DNA of 24,682 nt from JANLSE01 sp031362265. GTDB taxonomy: Bacteria > Chloroflexota > Chloroflexia > Chloroflexales > Roseiflexaceae. How positions within the stretch are numbered: position 1 is the stretch's first letter; each line of letters starts with the position of its first letter. Of the stretch, positions 13,171-20,877 are shown in pieces. The DNA lies in assembly GCA_031362265.1 (NCBI GenBank), contig JANLSE010000658.1:1-24682 (forward strand). The letters are read 5' to 3'. The translations under genes were made by a program, and so were the position numbers. The notes under the pieces were generated by a model. The model made no database searches. It was not told where the DNA came from and saw only the letters and a program-made list of their open reading frames with translations.

Positions 13171-14607
13171 ATGTTTGTTGATCGAGATGCTGAACTGGCC
13201 TTTCTCACCAACGTGCAGAACCGCACGCATCCTGGACCAGGCCAACTTATTATGCTGTATGGGCGGCGTCGGGTTGGCAAGACAGCCTTACTGCGGCATT
13301 GGGCCGAGCAGGCAGGGCTTCCGTGGATCTATTGGATGGCGCAAAAGGAACCAGCTCCCCTCCAACGGCGCAAACTGTTTGCGCAGATTGCCGGGCGCAA
13401 TCCAGCAGCGGTTACGACGCCGAGCTTTGAGAGCTGGTCGGATCTGTGGGATGCAACGGTTTCGCTGCTGACTCACCGCAAACAGTTGCTCATTCTCGAT
13501 GAATTGCCCTATGCTGCTGAAGCGGATTCAGCCATGCTTTCCGCACTTCAGTTGGCTTGGGATGTGCATTTTCAACACTCGCCAACAATTATCGCGTTCT
13601 GTGGCTCGCATGTACGAGCGATGGAAACGTTACTGACGCAACAATCGCCATTATTTGGGCGAATGACCGGGCAGTGGCATCTTCAACCATTGCCATTTGG
13701 CGCGATACGCCAATTTTTCCCAGCATGGTCGCCAGATGAACAGATCGCAGCGTATGCACTGGTTGGGGGCGTGCCAACCTATTTGCGTTGGTTTCAGCCG
13801 GATCGATCGCTTGTGGAAAACATTCGCATGCAACTCTTGGCACCTGGAAGCCTAGCGCTCGCTGAGGTTGAGTTTCTACTTTACGATGAGGTACGTGAGC
13901 CAAGGGTCTATCTCAGCATTCTTCAGGCAATTGGGAATGGTGCTCATACGCTCTCGGCCATCAGCAATGCCGCAATGGTTGCTCAAACGAACCTGAGCGC
14001 CTACCTGGGCACGCTGCAGGAGTTGCGTTTGATTGAGCGGCGGATTCCAGCCACCCTCACCGCAGTTCAGCAACGCAGCTCAAAGCAAGGGCGGTATCAC
14101 ATTCGTGATCCATTCCACCGCTTCTATTTTCGTTTCCTACAGCCAAACGAGGCTGAGATTAGCTACCAACCGGATCGGGTGTCGACGCTTATTCAGCAGG
14201 GGTTACGAGCCTTTGTTGGTGCGACTGCTTGGGAGGAGTTAGCACGGCAGTGGGTGTTGGTACAAGCACGTGCTGGTCGGTTTGGGTTTGCGCCTGAACA
14301 GATTGGCAGCCATTGGAGCCGAACTGTGCAGGCTGATGTCGTTGCCATCAGTTGGAAAGAGCGCACCATACTGATCGGCGAATGCAAATGGGGTGTTGAT
14401 CGTGTGGATAAGCAAACGATCCGTAACCTCTTGGATCATACTATTCCATTGGTATTAGCTGATCTTATAGATAAAGGCAAAGGTTGGCGTGTCATCCCTG
14501 TATTGTTTGCACGAACTGGTGCAACGCCAGCTGCCCATGCGGAACTAGCCACACACCAGGGGCACGTGATTGATAGCACCCAATTGTGGATTGATCTCGC
14601 AATCTAG
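13171..14607 (+). CDS. DUF234-type STAND ATPase with nuclease-like C-terminus
   Basis: A 478-residue P-loop ATPase of the MNS-STAND clade first known from archaea (ATPase_2 plus DUF234). P-loop GRRRVGKT is at 31-38 and Walker B LLILDELPYA at 106-115. FCGSHVRAMETLL is the sensor segment and ALVGGVPTYLRWF the family's G-G-x-P-x-Y motif. A winged-helix follows (~270-330). The C-terminus has the DUF234 strand pattern QADVVAI ... LIGECKWG (Asp ~389, GECK 403-406), the D ... E-x-K core of a PD-(D/E)xK nuclease fold. ATG 13171 follows GGGGT and FVDRDAELAFL is the usual family start. Function in bacteria is unknown; a nucleic-acid or defence role is possible. A perfect inverted repeat controls or shields its start. 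Confidence 0.85.
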   Translation: MFVDRDAELAFLTNVQNRTHPGPGQLIMLYGRRRVGKTALLRHWAEQAGLPWIYWMAQKEPAPLQRRKLFAQIAGRNPAAVTTPSFESWSDLWDATVSLLTHRKQLLILDELPYAAEADSAMLSALQLAWDVHFQHSPTIIAFCGSHVRAMETLLTQQSPLFGRMTGQWHLQPLPFGAIRQFFPAWSPDEQIAAYALVGGVPTYLRWFQPDRSLVENIRMQLLAPGSLALAEVEFLLYDEVREPRVYLSILQAIGNGAHTLSAISNAAMVAQTNLSAYLGTLQELRLIERRIPATLTAVQQRSSKQGRYHIRDPFHRFYFRFLQPNEAEISYQPDRVSTLIQQGLRAFVGATAWEELARQWVLVQARAGRFGFAPEQIGSHWSRTVQADVVAISWKERTILIGECKWGVDRVDKQTIRNLLDHTIPLVLADLIDKGKGWRVIPVLFARTGATPAAHAELATHQGHVIDSTQLWIDLAI

Positions 14608-14669
14608 GTAGTATACCCATTGCACCCCGATATACAATAGATGCAATACAGCGACCACTGAGATGCGCA

Positions 14670-14833
14670 ATGACACCTGATACCCCACCTGACAATACCA
14701 CGAACATCACCGGCGACGTGGATGGCCCTATGCTCTCGGGGATCAGTGGCTCAGTTGACGCCCGATCGGTTCATACGGGTGGCGGCGATTACGCTGAGGG
14801 CAGCATTGATAAGCGGCAGGGTACTTTCATTAA
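14670..14833 (+). pseudogene. Truncated gene with GGDYAEGSIDKRQG motif
   Basis: The frame starts MTPDTPPDNTTNITGDVDGP and continues GSVDARSVHTGGGDYAEGSI and DKRQGTFIK before meeting the Tn3-derived end at 14834. Such Gly/Asp-rich leaders, with N-I-T-G-D-V and G-G-D-Y-x-E-G-x-I, begin large Chloroflexota effector or STAND-type proteins. Here only about 55 codons survive and translation would run into the inverted repeat, stopping at 14868-14870. It lies 62 bp after the ATPase gene and may once have been its operon partner. The motif recognition is from memory. Confidence 0.55.
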
Positions 14834-15277
14834 GGGGCACACAGAGAATTCGGAAAAAATCGTACGTTAAGACCTGGTCATCAAGTCCGATCACGAGCAG
14901 AAAATCGATTGTTGTGTATGGCGGGTGTCAAGCTGACGTATACCCCAACCTGACGTCAGTATACCCCTTAAATAGTGTCACATTAGGGTATTAGTTACCG
15001 TTTCTTGACACATCTCATCAACGGCCATAGAATCTATCCTGACATTTTTGGTCAGGAAGAGCGGTATGTCAGGGCAACGCTGGCGCTCGTTGGAGCAGGT
15101 ACACCCCTCCATGATGACCTCCAGCAATATCTCTCACCACTGGGTTGGGAACATATCAATCTGACTGGCGATTACGTCTGGCCTCAGAATCGGACGATTG
15201 CTGATGGACACTTCCGGTCGCTACGCACCATCGAAGATGCGTAACGTACGGTTTTTTCCGAATTCTGCGTATGCCCC
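14834..15277. mobile_element. 444-bp miniature Tn3-derived element (TIME-like)
   Basis: The left end at 14834-14871 begins GGGG and includes GAATTCGGAAAAAATCGTAC. The right end at 15240-15277 is its inverted counterpart; about 33 of 38 positions agree. Between them is only a transposase tail (15056-15244) plus 130 bp of AT-rich DNA with CTGACG...TATACCCC repeats (14932-14968). This is the plan of Tn3-derived miniature elements, mobilised in trans. The flanking pentamers ATTAA (14829-14833) and TAGTT (15278-15282) do not match, so there is no target duplication. The two sides hold different broken genes, which points to a deletion or recombination at the element. Confidence 0.8.
15056..15244 (+). 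pseudogene. tnpA: Tn3-family transposase, last ~60 codons
   Basis: The frame from about 15056 to the stop at 15242-15244 gives YVRATLALVGAGTPLHDDL, then LSPLGWEHINLTGDYVWPQ and HFRSLRTIEDA. It is alignable to the end of the remnant at 7486-8284 but clearly diverged (for example GAGTPLH against AVGQPVQ). It is kept inside the miniature element, next to its right end, and is not functional. Confidence 0.85.
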
Positions 15278-15754
15278 TAGTTGAAATCCCCAACAGTGGT
15301 ATCTTGTAAATCGAGATTCATTGCCGTTATCCTTTCATTTTTGTCGCAGAAAAATCCTAAAGCGCTCAGCCAAAGAGCGGCGAAGATGAGCAATACCCAT
15401 TTGAAATCCGAATCGATCATAAAGTTTATTACCACCATCAAACCGAGAGAGGACAATCCCGCCAACCCGACGACACGCAAAACGCCTCGTCGTCGCTCAC
15501 GAAAACGCAGTCTGCGCAACGTAACAGGTCAAGAGACCAGACGTAAACACGTAGCCTCCCATGACCCAAAACACCTTGTCTAACCAATCGCGGAGACCTG
15601 GTGCTGTCGCTTGAAGCTGTTCTGAAGATAAACCTATAGAGCGAATATCTTCTGGCAACAGCGTAGGGCGCATCAGAGCAAAGTAGAGGCCCATCCCCAT
15701 GAGGATGCTCCCGCACACCGTCAGCAGAGTCGAAGAGTAAGGCTTAAAACTCAT
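15277..15754 (-). pseudogene. Four-helix membrane protein, frameshifted and 3'-truncated
   Basis: Two overlapping minus-strand frames join into one protein. The first (15754 down to about 15503) starts MSFKPYSSTLLTVCGSILMG and ends VFTSGLLTCYVAQTAF. The second continues RERRRGVLRVVGLAGLSSLG and LLIFAALWLSALGFF to the stop. They are linked by a one-base slip at the A-run 15502-15505. The joined product is about 160 residues with four membrane helices, reminiscent of small DUF4345-like proteins. Its stop codon (15277-15279) is completed by the terminal base of the Tn3-type inverted repeat, so the 3' end has been cut off by that element. It starts inside the PaaK-like gene's stop (ATGA overlap). 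The frameshift could be a sequencing error. Confidence 0.55.
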
Positions 15755-17151
15755 GACGACCGTTCCTCATGTGAATCTGGCCAAGGGTTCTCGATAGGGG
15801 AAGCAGTGGTGAGGTTCGACTTGATGAGTGGCGCTTTCCCACCCGCGCCCTTAGGAATGGCGGCCACCCGCTGCACTGTTATGAGGGGCACAATAATCTC
15901 TTGTTGGGTCAAGGCGTTCCTCACCTGGCTGGCTAGTGTTTCGTCCTCAAAGGTTTCCCGGAGGCCGCTGAGCAGCAGCGTCAATCCATCATCGCCTTGC
16001 AGTACCTGCCAGCCGTTTGTGGGCACTGTATCCATGACCTGATGAAACACGTTGGGATGTACAGCAATCTCCCCTCCAGCAAGGCCGGGAAGATAGAGGA
16101 TATCTTCCGTGCGCCCTTGAATACCGTCAATCAAGGCAAAAGGCGACTTCGATATGGGCGGTTCTGACGCCAGCCGTACACTGTCGTGCAGTTCGTAGCG
16201 GATCAGCGGTTGGGTGCGTTTAAACAGCGCGGTGAGCAGCACCTTGTCCCCGTAAACGCCCGGTGGCACGGGTCGGTTTTCTGCATCCACGACCTCGAAA
16301 ATAACGAGATCCTCAAACAGATAGAGTCCACGATGGTCATGCTGTTCTGCTGCCAGCCCACCGCTTTCAGTAGCGGCGTATTCATTGAACAGAACCTTGC
16401 CCCAGGCATCTTCCACGCGCCGCCGTGTTTCCTCAGTTAACACCTCCGAACTGGTGAAAATGACCGTGGGTTTAATCCGAAGCCGTCCGGCGTGCTGCTC
16501 CTCTGCCAAAATGCGCGCCATCGAAGCGTAAGCGATGAAGATATCAGGCTGGAAGTCGTTGAGCTGCTGGACGATGATTGGGAGGGGTTCCGCAGCTGCT
16601 AATCGCAGCGTTGAAATCCAGGGACTTTGAACGGTCAAGCCGACGCGGAAGGACATATGCAGGGAAGCGGTGGAAGATACCATCGCCATTTTCCGACGAT
16701 GCCGTAGATCCACCTTGAGACCACCCCATTCCTGACCGCGTGCGAATGAGGCAATCACGGTTGCCCATTCAGCGCGATTGAACAGGAAAATGCCAGGCTG
16801 CCCGGTGCTGCCCGAAGTCGCCGTGACCCAGTAATGATCAAGGTAACGCTGATCGGCTTGCAGCGGGTTCATATGGGTTCGGATGTCTTCCAGATGAATA
16901 GCACGATCTGTCACCAAATCATCAAAATGCTCCATCATCATCGTTTTCGTCAGTACGGGAAGCTCGTCTAGCGGGCGATCCATCAAGCCGTGGTGAAACT
17001 GTCGATAAAACGGTGAGTGTTCATAGACGTACTCACGGAGCTGACTCAGCGCATGCGCTTGATATTCCTCCAATCGTTCCCGAGTCCAGTGTTCGCGCTT
17101 TCGCAGTTGGCATAACGAAGTTAATACAGTCAATATGGTTGCAATACTCAT
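15751..17151 (-). CDS. PaaK/CapK-like adenylate-forming enzyme
   Basis: A 466-residue member of the acyl-adenylating superfamily, closest to the phenylacetate-CoA ligase (PaaK)/CapK branch. An N-terminal LREYVYEHSPFYRQFHHG segment is typical of this branch. ATSGSTGQPG (111-120) is the ATP-phosphate loop, FNEYAATESGGLAAEQ is the adenylate-binding motif, and IRYELHDSVRL and QGRTEDILYLPG are the hinge motifs. The C-terminal small domain is present but short and lacks a clear catalytic lysine motif beyond KGAGGKAPLIKSN. It presumably activates a carboxylic acid with ATP; the substrate is unknown. It may serve lipid or polysaccharide modification, as neighbours show no phenylacetate pathway. It is translationally coupled (ATGA) to the membrane protein gene downstream. 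Confidence 0.82.
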   Translation of the reverse strand: MSIATILTVLTSLCQLRKREHWTRERLEEYQAHALSQLREYVYEHSPFYRQFHHGLMDRPLDELPVLTKTMMMEHFDDLVTDRAIHLEDIRTHMNPLQADQRYLDHYWVTATSGSTGQPGIFLFNRAEWATVIASFARGQEWGGLKVDLRHRRKMAMVSSTASLHMSFRVGLTVQSPWISTLRLAAAEPLPIIVQQLNDFQPDIFIAYASMARILAEEQHAGRLRIKPTVIFTSSEVLTEETRRRVEDAWGKVLFNEYAATESGGLAAEQHDHRGLYLFEDLVIFEVVDAENRPVPPGVYGDKVLLTALFKRTQPLIRYELHDSVRLASEPPISKSPFALIDGIQGRTEDILYLPGLAGGEIAVHPNVFHQVMDTVPTNGWQVLQGDDGLTLLLSGLRETFEDETLASQVRNALTQQEIIVPLITVQRVAAIPKGAGGKAPLIKSNLTTASPIENPWPDSHEERSS

Positions 17152-17194
17152 CGTGCACCTTCTGCCTCGAACATCTAGCCTTGTATATACATGT

Positions 17195-17210
17195 GCAGGT
17201 TGTCACCTGC
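17195..17210. promoter_or_regulatory. 16-bp palindrome upstream of PaaK-like gene
   Basis: GCAGGT and ACCTGC are perfect 6-bp arms around TGTC, 44 bp upstream of the PaaK-like start codon on the minus strand. TATATAC (17184-17190) lies just after it as a possible -10. It could be an operator or, for the copA transcript arriving from the right, a weak terminator stem. The rest of 17152-17284 shows nothing further. Confidence 0.35.
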
Positions 17211-17284
17211 TCCCTCAACCATTGGCACGTTCCTGCGCTGTATGCCACACCAGGTGAAGTCTGTCGTTAATCACCAATGCGTCG

Positions 17285-19840
17285 TTATGAGACACCTAGT
17301 GATGCTTTGGCGAGAGCCGCATCGCTTGGCGTCCCCAACTCGCCTTCGACCCGCTTCAGCAATATGGCATTGACCGCAACGATAATCGACGAGAGTGACA
17401 TCAACAGCGCTGACCATTCTGGCCGTAGCACGATCCCCAGCGATGGATACAGGAGCCCAGCAGCCACCGGGATCGCCAGCACGTTATAGATGGCTGCCCA
17501 GAAGAGGTTCTGTTTCATCTTGGTGACGGTCGCCTTGGAAAGGATAATCGCACGGATAATGTCGAGCGGGTCGCTCTTCATGAGTACCACATCGGCGGTC
17601 TCGATCGCCACGTCGGTTCCCGCCCCAATCGCAATGCCGATGTCGGCTTGTGCTAGCGCTGGCGCATCATTGACCCCGTCACCGACCATTGCGACGCGCT
17701 GGCCCTCGGCTTGCAGCTCCTGCACATGGCGGGCTTTGTCGGCTGGCAGTACCTCGGCAAACACGCGCTCAACACCAAGTTGCCGGGCGACTGCGTCAGC
17801 CGTCCGCTGGTTGTCGCCAGTGATCATCACGGCCTGGATACCAAGCTCCTTCAGGCGGCGGATGGTCTCAGCAGCAGTTGGCTTGATCGTATCTGCGACT
17901 GCGACTAAGCCGCCTGCGCGACCATCAAGTGCGATGAACATTGGCGTCTTGCCCGCTTCAGCCAGTGCCGCCGCTTGCGCTTCAAGCTCGCTGATATCAA
18001 CACGCTGGTCACTCATAAGCTTGCGGTTGCCGGCCAGTATGACGTGCCCCTCCGTAACCGCCCGGATACCATGCCCGGCAATCGCTTCGAACTGCTGCGT
18101 GTCTACGAGCGCTAGCGCGCGCTCGCGAGCTCCTACAACAATCGCCTGGGCCAGTGGGTGCTCGCTGCCCTGCTCGGCGGAGGCAACCAATCGCAGCAGT
18201 TCATCCGGTTGTATTCCATCAGCAACTACTATATCTGTGAGCGCGGGTTTGCCCTCCGTCAGCGTGCCAGTCTTATCCAAGACAATCGCGGTCGTTCGGG
18301 AGATGTTCTCCAGCGTTGCGGCGTCCTTGATCAGAATGTTGTGCCGTGCGCCAATACCTGTGCCGACGGCCACGGCGGTCGGCGTGGCGAGGCCCAACGC
18401 ATCGGGACAGGCAATCACCACCGCCGAGATTGCGAAGGTCAGTGCAATCGCAAAGGAGGTCCCGATCACAAAGAACCAGATGATGAAGGTCAATACGCCT
18501 GCGCCAACGGCCAGGATGACCAGGTATTGCGCCGCTTGATCCGCTAGGCGCTGCCCTGGTGCCTTTGAGCTTTGCGCCTTCTGAACCAAATCAACAATCT
18601 GTGCCAGTGTTGTGTCTGCGCCAACCTTGGTCGCCCGAAAACGAATACTGCCGCTGCGATTGATTGACCCAGCAATCACGGTATCATCAGGACGCTTCGT
18701 GACTGGCGCACTCTCACCGGTAACGAGCGCCTCGTCGATGCTCGTCTCACCCGCAGTTACCAGGCCGTCTACGGGCACTTTGTCGCCCGGTCGCAACAGG
18801 ACAATATCATTGACCTGCACCTCGGCACTCGGAAGCGATACTTCCTGTCCATCGCGGATGATTGTCGCCTGCGGTGGCACAAGGTCGAACAGGGCACGTA
18901 GGGCATCACCAGTCCCACGGCGTGAGCGCATTTCCATCCAGTGGCCGAAGAGCACAAAGGTGACCAGCATGGCCGCAGCCTCGAAGAAGGTCTCCTGGCC
19001 AAGTGCCATCAGCATGAGGCTACCAAGAGAAGCCGCCAACACACCGACGGCGATCAGCACACTCATATTGAGCATACGTCGCCTGAGCGAGTGGTACGCC
19101 CCGCTAATAAACATCCAACCACAGTACCAGACCACTGGCGTGGAGAGGATCAACATGATGAGGTTCGTGCCCAGCCCAAACGTCGGTAAGCTGAGGCCGA
19201 GCAGGTTCATGCCAAGTGGTGAGTAGAGCACGGTGGGGATGGTGAGTGCAAGCGCAATGAAGAACTTCGTGCGCATATCGCGCTCCATCCCCGCTGCCAT
19301 GTTCGGATCGGACATGTCGTGGCCCATTGCGGCATGATCCATTTCAGCCGCGCCAGCATGCCCCATGGCGGCATGATCCATACCCGCATGTGCGTCGTGC
19401 TCCGTTGCTGGTGCAGCTGTAGCGGGAGGAGACGCTGTGGAGGCATGCTGGGCATGCGCACTAGTTGCAGGCATCTCATACTGCATGCGATCGTGTTTGG
19501 TGCCCATCGTAATTGGTTGGACGGCAATGCCGTGTGCCAGGCGCTCAAACTTTCGCTGGGCAGGTGGTGTATGGTGTGCGTGTTCGTTGGTAGCCTGGGC
19601 ACTGTCACTGGGGGCGCAATCGCAGCCCGTCGCCGCGATACGCTGGGCAATTTCGTCTTCGCTAATCATTCCCTTGTGAAAGCTAACGTGGGCCTCATTC
19701 TTGGCCCAATCAACGTGAACGTTCGCAATATGTGGGTTGGCGCGGAGTGCCCGCTCAACAGCATCAGCACATTCCGGGCAGTGGAGACTTTCGAGTGTGA
19801 ATGTGGCCTGCGCAATGTCCTGATTATGGGCATGGGTCAT
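17285..19840 (-). CDS. copA: P1B-type copper-transporting ATPase, CPD motif
   Basis: This 851-residue heavy-metal P-type ATPase exports metal, probably Cu(I), across the cytoplasmic membrane. An N-terminal HMA domain has LHCPEC (19-24). A His/Met-rich linker (~85-190) carries repeated MDHAAMGH. TGES is at 374-377, the phosphorylation motif DKTGT at 522-526, SEHPLAQ at 559-565 and GDGVNDAP at 720-727. The last helices keep the copper-type YN (785-786) and MSLSS (814-818). The membrane metal site is CPD (478-480; codons at 18401-18409), not CPC or CPH. The start has a strong AAGGAGGG ribosome site (19847-19854); a TTGACA lies 110 bp upstream without a clear -10. It heads toward the PaaK gene and belongs to the copper island to its right. 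Confidence 0.93.
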   Translation of the reverse strand: MTHAHNQDIAQATFTLESLHCPECADAVERALRANPHIANVHVDWAKNEAHVSFHKGMISEDEIAQRIAATGCDCAPSDSAQATNEHAHHTPPAQRKFERLAHGIAVQPITMGTKHDRMQYEMPATSAHAQHASTASPPATAAPATEHDAHAGMDHAAMGHAGAAEMDHAAMGHDMSDPNMAAGMERDMRTKFFIALALTIPTVLYSPLGMNLLGLSLPTFGLGTNLIMLILSTPVVWYCGWMFISGAYHSLRRRMLNMSVLIAVGVLAASLGSLMLMALGQETFFEAAAMLVTFVLFGHWMEMRSRRGTGDALRALFDLVPPQATIIRDGQEVSLPSAEVQVNDIVLLRPGDKVPVDGLVTAGETSIDEALVTGESAPVTKRPDDTVIAGSINRSGSIRFRATKVGADTTLAQIVDLVQKAQSSKAPGQRLADQAAQYLVILAVGAGVLTFIIWFFVIGTSFAIALTFAISAVVIACPDALGLATPTAVAVGTGIGARHNILIKDAATLENISRTTAIVLDKTGTLTEGKPALTDIVVADGIQPDELLRLVASAEQGSEHPLAQAIVVGARERALALVDTQQFEAIAGHGIRAVTEGHVILAGNRKLMSDQRVDISELEAQAAALAEAGKTPMFIALDGRAGGLVAVADTIKPTAAETIRRLKELGIQAVMITGDNQRTADAVARQLGVERVFAEVLPADKARHVQELQAEGQRVAMVGDGVNDAPALAQADIGIAIGAGTDVAIETADVVLMKSDPLDIIRAIILSKATVTKMKQNLFWAAIYNVLAIPVAAGLLYPSLGIVLRPEWSALLMSLSSIIVAVNAILLKRVEGELGTPSDAALAKASLGVS

Positions 19841-20001
19841 GAGTTACCCTCCTTGCCGGGAAACATCGTTGACGCCGTAGGCGAAACGAACGGGTTGGTA
19901 TCGATAGTGGAGAGCGTGATATTGACTCTCAGAAAGCGTTGCACAATGCATGTCAACCAGCAATTCCGGCGCTTGCCATTTTTAACACCCCTCTTGCCAA
20001 G

Positions 20002-20361
20002 CTAGCCGTGCAGTACAACAATGACGTTCTGCGCATGGATGCGCATATGGGTGGCGTGGTCGATCGCGATGTGCTTGCCTGCCTGTGCACCAAGCTCGTT
20101 GATAAACGCATTCAGTTGGTTGATCGCGACCACTGGCTGACCGCGGTCCACGGATTTCTGGGCGGTGTCAAGCTTGGTGAGCAAACTGCGGCCAACGCCG
20201 ACGGTATCAATATCGCCGTTATTGATTGCGTGCTGGACGCAGGTGCGCAGCGCGGCAATTGTTGGCGCGTGCGAGCAGTCGTCGATCATCTGTGCAGACG
20301 TAGGCGCAACCGAAAACAAACTAAGCACGGCTGCAATCAGGATAAGAATTATGATTCGCAT
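20002..20361 (-). CDS. Secreted FIMAH-domain protein
   Basis: A 119-residue exported protein. Residues 1-23 (MRIIILILIAAVLSLFSVAP, then TSA-Q) are a signal peptide with a cleavage site after A-S-A-like residues. The mature part has SLLTKLDTAQKSVDRGQPVV, then INQLNAFINELGAQAGKHI. This is the helical FIMAH pattern, in which charged L-L-x-K-L-D-x-A and Q-L-x-A-F-I-x-x-V/L repeats pack into a small bundle. It is usually a tail domain on secreted or cell-surface proteins and is rarely seen alone. AAGGAG lies six bases before the ATG at 20361; an in-frame extension upstream would hide the signal peptide. The conserved cysteines (CSH..., CVQH) near residues 28-42 could form a disulphide. It sits between copA and other copper genes; a role there is only suggested by position. 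Confidence 0.7.
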   Translation of the reverse strand: MRIIILILIAAVLSLFSVAPTSAQMIDDCSHAPTIAALRTCVQHAINNGDIDTVGVGRSLLTKLDTAQKSVDRGQPVVAINQLNAFINELGAQAGKHIAIDHATHMRIHAQNVIVVLHG

Positions 20362-20474
20362 AGAAAACTCCTTAGTACATCGCATGAATAGCCTCCACAC
20401 ATGGAGTGAATGGTGATCGTCGCGTGCATTTCAGACTCATCATAGCTCGGTTGTTACGAACACCAACAACGCGG

Positions 20475-20693
20475 TCACACCTTCTTCCCGAAAATGACCC
20501 AACCGAGCAGAACACCGAGGCCGAGGGTAAGTATGGTAGGAATCCACATCCAACTGATACCGCCCATCATTCCGTTCCCCATCATTCCGCCACCCATCGT
20601 TGCTCCCGTCATCGCCCCGCCGCCGAAGAGTAAGAAAAGTACGGCAACGACGACCAAAGCACTGACGAGGGCGGTTTTGTTTGCTGCGTCCAT
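20475..20693 (-). CDS. Small Met/Gly-rich membrane protein
   Basis: A 72-residue protein with two membrane helices (ALVSALVVVAVLFLLFGGG and WIPTILTLGLGVLLGWVIFG) and a connecting loop of TGATMGGGMMGNGMMGG. The methionine-rich loop is a plausible Cu(I)-binding surface. Similar Met/Gly loops occur in small proteins of copper and SHOCT gene clusters. AGAGGAG lies eight bases before the ATG. It is located between the multicopper oxidase gene and the FIMAH gene on the same strand, consistent with a copper operon. No recognised family name; function inferred from context only. Confidence 0.65.
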   Translation of the reverse strand: MDAANKTALVSALVVVAVLFLLFGGGAMTGATMGGGMMGNGMMGGISWMWIPTILTLGLGVLLGWVIFGKKV

Positions 20694-20877
20694 GAGCTCA
20701 ATCTCCTCTGTGAAAGCGGTCGAGATTTCCTACCAATTCATTCCATATAAGCATAGCAGAGGGCCAGCAGATCGGATAGCGGGAATAACCCGATGCTGTC
20801 GCCATAGTAAACCTGACCATGGTAGGGAGATAACACGTTGGGAACCGTACTGTTGAGCAGGCCGTTCGAGGCGCTCT

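Noticed and set aside
14829..15282. Target-site duplication of the miniature Tn3 element
   Set aside because: The flanking pentamers ATTAA and TAGTT differ.
18158..18547. Long plus-strand frames inside the copper ATPase gene
   Set aside because: Antisense shadows of a strongly conserved coding region.
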